This document shows positions 25,101 through 37,100 of a DNA stretch of 64,000 bases, piece by piece. How positions within the stretch are numbered: the stretch's first letter is position 1; each line of letters starts with the position of its first letter. A program made the position numbers and the translations under genes. Source of the DNA: Tiliqua scincoides (lineage: Eukaryota; Chordata; Lepidosauria; Squamata; Scincidae); contig NC_089822.1 in the NCBI RefSeq assembly GCF_035046505.1, positions 113,229,307 through 113,293,306 of the forward strand, given 5' to 3'. The notes under the pieces were generated by a model. The model did no database searches and was not told where the DNA came from. It saw only the letters and a list, made by a program, of their open reading frames with translations.

Positions 25101-28100
25101 ACCCCAGGCTGTAACCCACATGTACAGACACAGAATGGTAAAAAGCTGCTTGGTATTAAGAGAGAATCATTTTGCAAGTTTGGTTAAAAATCTGAGAGAA
25201 GCTGACTGAAGCCTCAGCTCATGGTGTTTACACTTTGTAGCTCAAGAGATAGCAGGTGCTAGGCAGCTACTGAAGAGGAATGAGCTCACTCCTTGGCAAG
25301 GGATAAGGGCATTCACTGATTTATGCTTACTAGGAAAACTCTGTAGCTTTCATACTTTATGCTTTCAGAGCAAAAGCATACATATGTAATATGGAGCCCA
25401 AGTGACCCTTGATACCAAACCATACCCAAGGTAACTGGTCACAATACTTAGAACCCAAAATGCTTGTTTTTAGTAAAGCTTTTAAAAACCTCTTTAATAA
25501 AAGGAACCAAAAGCTGCTTTACTGTGTTACAGAAAGCCTTGGCTTTGCAAACTGGGCCCCACGGTGTATATGTTAAGCAACAGGTGTAAAGATAACACTA
25601 GGCAACTGTATCAGGCCACCCTAATTAGGATGAGTCTGAGGGGAATGTATGCCAAGAAATGGTTTATCACTTGTGATTTATCTTGCTTTCTACCTAAGCT
25701 TGAATATTTGTATCATACTGCACTCTACCGGCGTCCAGAAACTTTTTACTTGTCTGAGTTTAAAGATGAAATCCCACCTATTTCCATCCTTAATGCAAAT
25801 GTAACCTGAAATATACTTATGAGGTGAATTGTACCTTATCTGTGACCTATTAGGTGTTAGCCCCATTTCTGATGTAAAATTTCAGCCGATGGGAAGTCTA
25901 GATTTTGGGACAAAGCCAAAAATTGTATAAAAAGATGGAATCCATATTGGGAATTGCTCTCATGCTTTGGACACTAGTCCCATGAGATGTCCATTTTTTG
26001 CAATGAAATTAAAAAAACCTGCAAACCTCCTGAGTACCGAGTTATTCTTGAGTTGCCTTTTCAACCTTGCAACAAGTGTACTTTGGGTGTACTCACAAAG
26101 AGATTGTGCCTACAGATACTATAAGAACCAGTATTCAAGTAGTAACAGCCTTAAACTGGCAATATTTGTTCTTGAATAATGCATAATTTTACTAAAGCGT
26201 TGATGGATCGATCAGAGCACTCCTTTGCAGGAAGAAGAGTTAATGCTGGGTGTTCTGTTGAATGATGCCCTGTTTTACATTCTTGTTGAGGTATTTCTTT
26301 TTGTAAGAAATACATGGACTCTTTATCTTTTTACTCTCACCCCCCATGTAGTGAATGAGATATGCATAGTGCATCCACTTACTGTATTTTTCGCTCCATA
26401 AGACGCACTTTTTCCCCCCAAAAAAGTGGGGGGGAAAGTGTGTGTGTGTCTTATGGAGCGAATACTGCAAAAAAAAAAACAACAACTCCGCCCCAGCCCT
26501 GGCCCCACCCCCTGCCCGATCGCTCTGCTCTGCTTCCCCCGGCAGTCAGAGGCTACTCAGAAGTAAGTCTCAGAGTCACTGGGCTCACTCCCAGGAAAGC
26601 GTGGGTGGGGTGGCAGTCTGCCCAAGCCTGCTTGTCTACTCAGAAGTAAGTCTCAGAGTCACTGGGGCTTATTCCCATGAAAGCGTGGGTGGGGTGGCAG
26701 TCTTGCTGCCCAATCCTGTGCATGCCTACTCTGAAGTAAGTCCCATTAGAGTCAGGGGGGCTTACTCCCAGGAAAGCCTCTCTCTCCCCCCCAAGCCTGG
26801 AGCATCACAGCCTCTCTTTCCCCCCCATCCCAAGCCTGGAGCATCACAACTTCTCTGCAACACAAACACTTTCCCCCCTCTCTCACACACACAGGCTGCC
26901 CCCTTCTCTTACACACACAGATGCTCTGCCCCCCCACACACTCACACAGCAGGGGAGGGGCGCTTTCACTCACTTCATCCAGCATCTGAATGTAAGCCCC
27001 CCCCCCCCCAATCACAAAGAAAAAACTGTCTCCTTGGTCAGAATGCCAGTGTTTGCTTATTGCACAAGCCCCAGGTAAGGCTTGGTTCTCACAATAAATC
27101 CAGAGGTTTGTTGTGTCTCGAGAATTCAAGTTGTGGTTGGACTTTCCACTTGTTCATTTGTATTGGAATCACGGAAGAACTGGCGAGGAGGTAGATGTGG
27201 TGTCAGCAGTGGCCCCTTTAAGGGTAAGGCCTGGGCATTCAGCAGAGTGTGCTGCACAGCTGCAGCCACTGGAAGGCAATAGGGCCCTCAGGGATATAAG
27301 GAGTACCTGAGGCAGAAAGGGTTTGTGGGTTTTGAAGGAGTGCAGGTTGGAGGTAGTAGAGGGGACTGACTGGGTTTATTGAATTTGGAATCTGACTGGA
27401 TTGTGAATCTGACTTGGATACCCTGATGGATTTGACTGACCTTGGACTGTAATTTGGCTTATTGGTTCTGGACTCTGATTTGGCAACTCTGATTGATGGG
27501 ACTGATTTACTTGGCATCTGTGGACTGGAACGGGACTCGCTTTTGCTTGCTGCACTGGTGAGTTGCACAAGGGGGACTGATCAGCCTTAAGCTGGCCCAG
27601 TGGATTGGGATTTGGCAGAACATCATTGTAAGATAATGTGATCCCCTATTTGTGTGCACCTGCTTTTGTGAGCTTCATAAATTCTGACTCTAGTGATGAT
27701 GAGTTCTTGGGGTTTCCAGAAAACTAGAGTACTCAAACCTTTAAGTCTCTCCATTTGTTAATGACAGTGATAATGGTTCTTAATGCCACTGCTGACTGCT
27801 GTTCACTTTACATGGTTCAAATGTTATTCTGTTATAGTTTATTAAATATTTTATTACACTATTTGGTTCAGAATATTTTTTTCCTGTTTTCCTCCTCTAA
27901 AAACTAGGTGCGTCTTATGGAGCAAAAAATACGGTACATTGGCCCTTTCTGGTATCTGATATATTTAGGTGAATCCTCTTGTTTCTCATAATGAAGCATT
28001 CCTAGCTAAGTGATTCTGGAACCACAGTTGTAGTGAACAAACAGACCTTGACTGGCTTGTTAGACTTTCTCCAAACAAACAAACAAACAAAAAAAAACTT

Positions 28101-31100
28101 GCCCATTTTGGTTTCTGCTGCCCTATGTATGATAACAGATTGCAGATGTTCATATTCTATTTACTCAGACAACTACTGGCAAAGTTTCTAGGGGTAGTCC
28201 TAGTGGAGACACTCAGGGTCTGTTCTATTTACAGTTGATTGCAGCCATATTGCTGGACTTCAGCTTCTTAAAAGCAGCTTTTGAAAGTTACCAGAACAAA
28301 CATCACATTACTTTATTGAAGTGAAGCATTAGTATTGTAAGATTGCATCCAGATAGGAGAACACTAGGAGCCACTGACTGTTTTGTTTGAGTTCATGCAT
28401 TCCAAACACTGCCAGTTCTTCATTATTCTGCTCAACAAGAGGGAGCTGTTCAAACCAGTTAGGTGACAACCTGCAGTATTGTGTGGCATGTTTGGGTTGG
28501 CTTTTATTTGTTCAAGCTTGTAATCTGAACATGTAGTAAGAGTTCCAGAGGCGATTGTACTGTTTCACCTACTCCTTGGCGGCATTCTCCTGTCTACTGG
28601 TTCAGGAGGTGATGGCTTTGTCTTATAGTTCATAATGGGGTTTGATTGGTTCCAAGAAAGAAGGCTAATTGTATTGCAGGATTTTTGTCCTCTGGACATG
28701 GGGGGGGGGTGTATGTCTCTTATCAAGGGATAATGTTTCCCTGTTCTACCTCAGCTGGATTTCTTCTGTTGACTTTTTGCAGGAAGTTCATGATCTTCTG
28801 AGTGACTACGAACTTAAATACTGTTTTGTGGACAAATACAAAGGAACAGGTGAGTTAAATTTGCATTACAACATTCCCCTGTGTTGTCTGGTGTTTGGGA
28901 TCTGCTGAATTTGTGATAGAGCACCAAAAAAAATTTGCTGCATCTCGGCAGTACAATTTCAACTTCTCTTAGTACCCCAAGGGATATTTTGAAGGGAGAT
29001 GGGATGATACTAATCTATCTTCACTGTTCCTGCCTGCTGACACTAGTGTGATCATTATGTATGCTATGGATTGTCTTGTCCTCTGTGTGTGGTCTGTTTT
29101 CAGTTGTGTGCCTTGAACCCTATTTGAGGTGACTAACAACTTTAGTCAGAAAAGTTGGGACAAAGGGGTATAAGTTTAAAGTCCTGTGAGACTATGTATG
29201 TACAGAATGGGAGTGTCTGTGCTGGTAACAACAAAGCCATTGGCTGTTCCCATTCACTGCAGAATACAGTATCTCTAACTCTCTGTGTGTGTAGATGGGC
29301 AAAGACATACTGTATCTGCTACCCCAGTGGTTCTCACATGTTTTAGGTCAGGACCCACTTCTGAGAATGACAACCTGACTGGGACCCACCAGAAGTGATG
29401 TCATCAACCTGGAAGTGATGTCATGACTGGGAGTGACATCATCAAACAGGAAGTGCCATCATTGTTGTCCCAGAGCCTGAAATGATGTCATCAAGCAGGA
29501 AGTGACACCACTGTTCTCACCTAGGAACTCAAATTGCAAATGATAAAATAAAATATTGCAACTCAGAAGCTACGTTCAGTTCTCCCCTCCCCCACTACCA
29601 ATGGCTTCTCAGAGCACAGAAAGCCACAGATTGAAAGTCAAGCTCAGAAAACTGTGTCTGTCTTAGTACAGCTAAAAAAGCCAAACAGCAGGCTGCAAAG
29701 AGAGCCCAAGGAAGGACTGTTGCCTGCCTTGCATTTCAGAGACCATTCTTTGCAACAGATGCATCTTTCCACATTCATCTCTTAACATTGTCATCAACTA
29801 GTCTCTTAGAGTTGTATAGCATACTATGCACATGTTGTATTAACTGGACAATCCTATGCATGTCTACTCAAAAGTAAACCCCATTGTGTTAAGTTCGGTT
29901 TACTCCTTACCCCCCCCCCCCCGGAAAGTGTGCATAGGATTGCACTCTAAGGGTATGGGGACAGAGGGATGAGGAGGGCTGGAGGGAAGAGTTCAGTCAT
30001 TGCAGAGGTGGGGAGGTTTGAAAGAACCAGAAAGAGAGAGAGAAGAGGCAAAGGGGTGGGCAGATAAATGGGATAGTGTCACAACATGGACCACTCAGCA
30101 TCACACTGCAGCTCCAACTTGTGTGAGTGCATATTCTCCTCCCCCCATTAATTTGCTTAAGAATAAAGCAAATTAGAATAAAGATCAACCTGCAGTCTGA
30201 CTGCCCCATTTGAAGTGAATCAGTCTGTTGTTTGTATTCCAGAAGCCAAATGAAAAAGCAGTCAAGCAATATTTGAATCCACAGTAGGCTATTTACACTT
30301 CACCTAAGTGGAGGAAAAATGAGATCAAATTATATTAATAGTTAAATTCCTAAATTTAACACTCAGGTAAAAAAAAAAAAAAAAAGCTGGAGTTTTGCCA
30401 TGGGTGTTATGCAGCCCAGTTGTGTGCAAATTCACTTGTAAGTCTCTCAAAGATAAATGGGGTTTATACAAAAGCAAGTGTGCATAAGATTATAGACTCA
30501 GGAAGTCCCCTGCCTTCTTCTGTTGTCTCTGCTATGTCAATTATTTATAAGTTCCTTGGGGCAGGGACCTGCTGGGAGGTTCTCCATGTGCATCATATGA
30601 TACTACAATATCCTCCTGCCATCTTATCACTTGCAGAGTCCACCTCTATGCATACCCACATTGACCATTTTCTTCACCAGTATTTTGTATCTGTGTGATC
30701 TTCCTTACTTGAGAGTAAGTCCCACTGAACTCTGAGTAGGGCTTACTTCTGAGTAGACTTCTGAATAGATCTGCATAGGATTTGTAGTGGCTCAATTGGA
30801 AGTTAATCAGGCAGCTCTTTGTGGCTGGAGAGGTGGTGGCAGGGGCCTCCCTTTGTTATTCCAACAAGCAGAGAAACCTGCAGAGAAATGGCTCCTGAAC
30901 TGAAAGAGACCCCCACCCCACTCCTGCAATGACCAAGGAGAACACTCGGAAGCAAGTAATCCCTGCAAGTAATAACAAAGGCAGTGGTGCTGCCTGGAAG
31001 TGGGGTTCAGTGGCTTCTCTGCACTGCTTTGGAAGGAAGCAGAGGGGTGAAAGGAGCAAGGGCAGGTCCTTGGGCCCTCTTGAATAATTAAGGAGGGGAG

Positions 31101-34100
31101 ATTAGCCATTCAAAAAGAGAATTGCCACCCCCTCCCAGCAATTGCTGCAAGTAATAACAGAAGCAGAATCTGCCTGCCTCCCTGCACTGTCTTGGAAGGG
31201 AGTGGAAAGGAACCAGGGAAGGTCCTGCTCAGGGAGAGAGCAAAGAAAACAAAGTGCCCGTCTTTCCAGGCACAAACAAAAGCAAAGCATGCAGCCCACC
31301 TCCAAATCAAGAAGCACACTCTGCTCCTGGAGGAGCCTCGCTCCTGTCTGCCTGTGCCTGCTGCTTTTTTGCTCCTGGGGGGAGCTGACTGCCGTTCCAG
31401 CTGGGGAAAGGCTGTAACAGCTTTAAAGGTGGAGTCGGCAGTCTATGTTGCCAGGCTCCAGTTTCCAAGATGGCGGTGCCCACTTCAATTGCCAGATTCC
31501 AAGATGGCGGCTCAGACCTTCTCGGGACCCATCTGACATCAGCTCGCAACCCACTTGGTGGGTCGTGACCCACAGTTTGAGAAACCCTGTGGTACCCTAT
31601 TTAAACAATCTAGTATCTTTGTGGGTTAGAAATCTCTCATGAACAGGGCTTCTTGCACACATGGAAGTTGTTGCTGTGATACTGGACTATTCATTCCATT
31701 AGTTCTAACATACAATTAGTGATCTGTTGTCCCATAGAATTGAGCCCCTTTTACTGTCACCTCTGACAAATATCTCCAAAGCTCCAATGGCCGGCCACTT
31801 TAGGCAATTGGTGTAGAAGCTTTATCTGCGATTATCTGCCAGGAGTGTCATGATTATCTAGTTTTTCCCCAGAGGTGGAAGGTACGACAAAGGTCAGAGT
31901 ACTTTTGCTTTGTATGACTGTATCTGTATCACTGACGTGGAGAAAAAAAAACTACACTTATCATTTATGCTTCTGAAACAAAGTTATTTAACTCTATAGT
32001 CAGACCCTACTTAATATCAGTTAAGATTTGTCCCAAAGAAAACATGAATACATGCAGTCCTTTACAAGGTGTTCTGCTTGACTTTAGCTATGAGCTTTTT
32101 ATCCAGCATGTAAACAAGATGTTGATGATGGGAAAACACAGCTAATGTGCATTTCTGATTGTGTTTGGGGACCCTATGATTGCTACCAACTCTGATAAGC
32201 AGTTGATTGGTCTTGCCTTGCCATCTGGTCAGTGGTCTGGGAATGGCTTATTGAATATTTTTTTCCATGTTTGATAGTTGCTGCGGAATTGCGTGGTGAA
32301 TAATTAGGCACTAGCTACTGGTTACAGAAGTGAAAACTTAACCCAGTGGTGGTTGATGTTCCAAAAACTCCCCAGAGAGCATGAGCGGCTATTTGATGAG
32401 GCATGTCAGACTTTGAACCTGTTGAAATGATAGTTTTATATAAAATATTTAAAAGATTAGGGTTAGTTGTCCTGGAACGGCAACAGTTTGATAAGCAAGA
32501 CCTACTATGTAGTCAGGGACTCTTGGGAGTGTGTGAAGAGATAAAATACTTAGATTTGAACATCACTGAGGAGCATTTGGGAGCTATAACTAAAAGGCAG
32601 CTTGCCTGAGCTATAACTAAAAGGCAGCTTGCCTCAGTAGAAACTGAGCAAGCTTTTAAATGGGCTTTTGGGGAAAGTTTGTTTGGTACTAGGAGGCATC
32701 TGGTTGTTGATTACTCCTCTCTAGGATGACACAGGCTCTCTATGCCCCCAAAGTAGGAACAAGTAGTTGACAAACCCACAAAGGAGCCAAAAATTATTCA
32801 GGTGGCAGTTCCACACAAAAATGTGTTCTATAGCACATGCCAGAAGCTTCAACACTCAATGAAGATGTATCCCAGTGTGGCACCTTATGTAATAAGCAAG
32901 CAATTCAGCCTCCTTACATGAAAGGAATTCAGGGGTCCACAAATATGCTCAGCACTGGAAAGCATATCTCTTGACATGACTTGTGCAAAGGAGAGATGGA
33001 CAAGGGCTTGCTTCTGACCTTGCACTAGGTTGTGTAGGCACTTGGAAGCTGCAAGACTTTAAGCTGCAAGAATGATTTCAAAATCCAGCACAGCTATAGA
33101 CATGAGATTGCTGCACCTAAAAGCTAAAAAAAGATGGTGGTGACTGATAGATATGTTGCACTTTGATTTCAAAAATGTTTTTATAAAAAAACTTTTAAGG
33201 ACTTGGGGGTTAAAATAATGGGTGTGTCAGCTGAAAGAATGGGAGATCAGCTTTTAAAAAAACTCTGTCCAGATTAAACTCTGGACAGATTAAAGGACAG
33301 TTTTTGCAGGTGAGAAAAGTAACTATGGCAGCAGTTCTCAAACTTCAAGGGAGTTTGAGCCCTGCAGTAAGTTTTTGTGGGGGGAGGCAGCAAATTGATT
33401 ACAGTAATTCTTACAGTTAAGAACGCAGGAAAAGTAAGAGTAGCAAGGGATGAATGTGAGGAAATGTAACTTATAAATGATCTGCAATCCAGGATGAACA
33501 GAGCTTGCCTGGTTTGTAGAAGATACTAAATGTCCAGGTGGTACTTCAGTATCTGCATCCGTTCCTAGACACCACATGGATGCAGAAATCTGTGGATAAT
33601 GAATCCACAGATCTGACACCTTTAAACCCCCCCCCCCCCGAACGCAACCAGAGCAGATATCTGAAGGACATTCTGAGGGCTGGGGAGGCTGTGCACAATC
33701 TTTGCAGCCCTCAGAATGACTTCAGAGGTTTCAGGGAGGCCTTAGAATGTCACTTCCGGTTTTTGGTGAAAACTGGAAGTAATGTTCTGAAATGCTGTCC
33801 TAAGGCCTCCCAGAGGTCTTAGAAGTCATTCTGAGGGCTGCAGAGGTCAAGTGTGGCCACCCAAGCCCTTGGAATGCCCTCCTGACATGACCAGATCTTT
33901 CAGAGGGCTACAGGTCACCAGGGCTCAGCGTGGGTCAGTGGACAAGCATTGAGCCAAATCTGCGGACAATTGGATGCAACCAGTGTTTAGAATGGCACCA
34001 AGCAGATTCTGCTGCACTCCCAAGGGTATTAGTAAAAATGGGTGAATTTAATTGGAATTTTATCTCCATACATATCTAAAAGGCATGGGGTAGGTAAGAA

Positions 34101-37100
34101 CATTAATTTTTCCTATCCCTGGCTGCCCAAAACCAGTCTGATTAAAACATTGGGTCACTCTTGGTAATGGGAGTTGGTGATGAATAGGGACTGACTTCAC
34201 TAATTGTTAAATTCTTACTATGGACTTTATGACCACATTCCTCAAACCCATAAAAGATCCCAAACACCCCTGGGATACACCAGGTATTTATAGAATTCCA
34301 TGCAATTGCAGAAAGGTTTATATTGGTACCACAAAAGATCCATCAACACCAGGCTTAAAGAACATCAGAAATATTGTTGGTTAGGGCAGATGGACATGTC
34401 AGTGGTAGCTGAGCATGCCCTGAGCACAGGGCATCAGATCAACTTTGCCCAGACACAAGTGCACTAAAGAAGAGCACTACCAGACCCAAATTCTTCAAGA
34501 GGCTATAGAGATCCTGAAACAACATCTGAATATGATCTGTAAGGAAGAGGCCTTTAGCCATGCTCTGACCTCTGTGCTCAAAAACATCAGAATCCTGAAG
34601 TTCAGTGGAGAGCAGGCTGGAGCAGTAGGTACCTCTGAAGAATAATGTAGCTGATCAGAAAGGAGATGGAACAGGTAGATGAATGATCTAATTAGAGACA
34701 TAAAGAAGGTAATCGGGAACTGATTAGCTATAGCTTCCTGGGCCAGGGAAGCCTGTGATTATAAATACCCTTTCTCTCCTCTTTCAGATGGGAGTGAGCT
34801 TTTTCAGGAGCTAGATTCTATTTTGAAGGTTTAGGATTTTTTTGGACTTTGGCTGGGGAAATTTCTGTTCTAGTCCTATTATCTGAATGTGTTTAGAGCA
34901 TTTACATCTTTGCTTCTGATACTTTTAGTTTTTAGGTAGCATTTTAGTCCTCTGACAATGCCCTTCATACATAGTTAGGCGAAACGTCAGGAAAAACTAA
35001 ATTTGAGAAATGTGGTGGTCAAAAAGCCCATAGGAAGGCTCTTCCAGTTGGTGATGATTCTGACCACAAAAGCCTAGATTCTTATGAGGGACTGACTTTT
35101 TCTTTCATGCTATGCATGAACTTCCCAAAGGCATCTGACTGGCCATTGTTGAAGACAATGCTGGATCGATCAGGTGGCTTTCCTGTTTGATCCAGCAAGG
35201 CAATTCTTCTGTTGGATATAATTTTGAAATAACTGTATAGAAGAGCTTCAACCTTTGACTTGTATGTTTGCTATACGGTTTCTGGTCTGGTTTGCTATAC
35301 GGTTTACATTTCTGTATCTCTTGCAGCATTCGTCACCTTGTTGAATGGGGAACAAGCAGAATCGGCCATTAAGAAATTCCACTTGAGCAAACTACGCGAC
35401 AAGGAAATCTCAGTGCAGTTGCAACCCACAGATGCTCTCTTGTGCATTGCCAACCTTCCCCAACTGTACACACAACAGCAGTTTGAGGACCTGGTTCGAC
35501 CCTTTGGGAATCTGGAGCGCTGCTTCTTGGTGTACAGTGAGAAAACAGGACACTCCAAAGGCTATGGCTTTGTGGAGTACATGAAAAAGGATTCGGCAGC
35601 TAGGGCAAAATCTGACCTACTGGGCAAACAACTGGGAACACGGACTCTGTATGTTCACTGGACTGATGTCAACCAGTTGACTGTAGATCTTATTCATTCA
35701 AAGTGTTTATGTATAGATAAACTGCCCCACAGTTATAGTGATGTAGAAGAACTGAGACAGGCCTTCTCTGCCATTTGTCCTCCAACATTCTGTCAGGTGA
35801 GTGCCTGGGGCTACTGGAAAGTAGACTGCCTTCTGTGTGTCCAGTGTACCACCTGAAATGGATGCATGCAATATTCTCACTGCAAGACTGCCTGTTCTTA
35901 GAACCCGTTTCCCTGGATGCCTTTTGGGCAACAAGATCAGACTGTCATTCCCTCTTTAGTTGCAAATGAGAACTGTTTAGCTCAACCACCCACACTGTTC
36001 CTATGAATAGTACACCGGCATAGTGCCTTGTGGGAAGACATTCAGAAGTTTGCTACTGCTGGTCATGCAGCAATACCTTGACTTTCATCTACTTTACTTT
36101 CATAGCTTTGCATTTAAACAATGCCGTTTTCATTTATAACTATGTTTCACATTTCATCCATGTGCTTTCCTCTCTCATCCTGTTTCATCCAACCTTCCAT
36201 GACATTGTTGACATTATGTTCATTTTTCTTTTATTTCTGTTTAAGATTTGCTTGTTATATAGTTATTTAAGTTTTTGGATGGCCAAAATAAACTTGCAAG
36301 CTAAACAAGGCTATCTTCTGACATTCATCCATTGTCTGGTCCATAACCAGATGAAAGTGCAAGGTATTGCTGTAAGCACTGTGACACTCATTGGCAGGGA
36401 GCCAAAAATGCAGCTGGAAAAAGATTGATTGCTCAACAGTTCCATTCCAAATATAAATGTTAATCTGTACATTCAAGATGTTGAATGCTAGGTTGTGCTT
36501 GTGATACAAAATGATAGGTGCACTTTGTGTGAGAGATTTGCCATTGCAAAAGCAAGATGGCCAGGAATTGTGTTTAATGTGGAAGTAGTCTAGTGGTAAT
36601 GACTGGCAAATCTCCATTCACATCCTGTCTCATATGACACTGTTAGCATCTGTCTTTTGTGGCTTCCTCAAAACATGAGACTCATCCTTGGAAAACTAAG
36701 TGGTGTTCAGAGTCCTGCAGTTTGGTCTGTCTCAGTGTAGTTAAGAACTTTATGCCAACAGGCTCTGGCTGGGGTTTAACTAGTACTTTTTTCATAAGAG
36801 ATAGGTAGGTATAGGGTCAAACTGTAGAATCACTTGCAACTGGGCTGCTTGTCATGCTAATTTTAGTAGGGTGGGAAATATCCCAAGAAGTATCAGGCTC
36901 TGCTTGGGTAGTTGCTTTCGGGCAAAGTAAATGACTCCCATCAGTGCAAATGGGATATAGTTTCCTAAATCAAGATAGTAACCGAGTTATAACTAATTGG
37001 GTAAATATGAGAAATGCTTCCTATTGCTCTTTTCATTGTAACCTATATGTCTGCTGGTCTCTTTGACATTTTTCAGTAATGTAGGTACAGGTACACACCA

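Larger units (their letters stand above)
13159..28782 (+). other. RAVER1: RAVER1 intron 1 (15.6 kb)
   Basis: A GT-AG intron between exon 1 and exon 2, phase 0. Recognisable repeats in it are listed separately. I see no further exon or RNA gene in the repeat-poor parts (about 13.8-15.3, 16.4-17.9, 21.5-22.8, 23.1-26.3 and 28.0-28.7 kb); ORFs there are short and lack family motifs. Confidence 0.8.
28850..35326 (+). other. RAVER1: RAVER1 intron 2 (6.5 kb)
   Basis: A GT-AG intron holding a hAT-like element, a Penelope fragment, a fold-back and a CR1 tail, each listed separately. Between about 31.6 and 33.5 kb I see only single-copy-looking DNA with a 27-bp tandem duplication at 32581-32634. No extra exon is evident. 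Confidence 0.8.

Noticed and set aside
26442-27194. 250-codon ORF in RAVER1 intron 1
   Set aside because: It runs through tandem monomers, poly-C and a DNA transposon, with repetitive His/Thr and Ser/Pro text and no domain.
31102-31573. Overlapping ORFs of 70-115 codons on both strands
   Set aside because: They overlap in several frames within a hAT-like element and carry no transposase or other domain.
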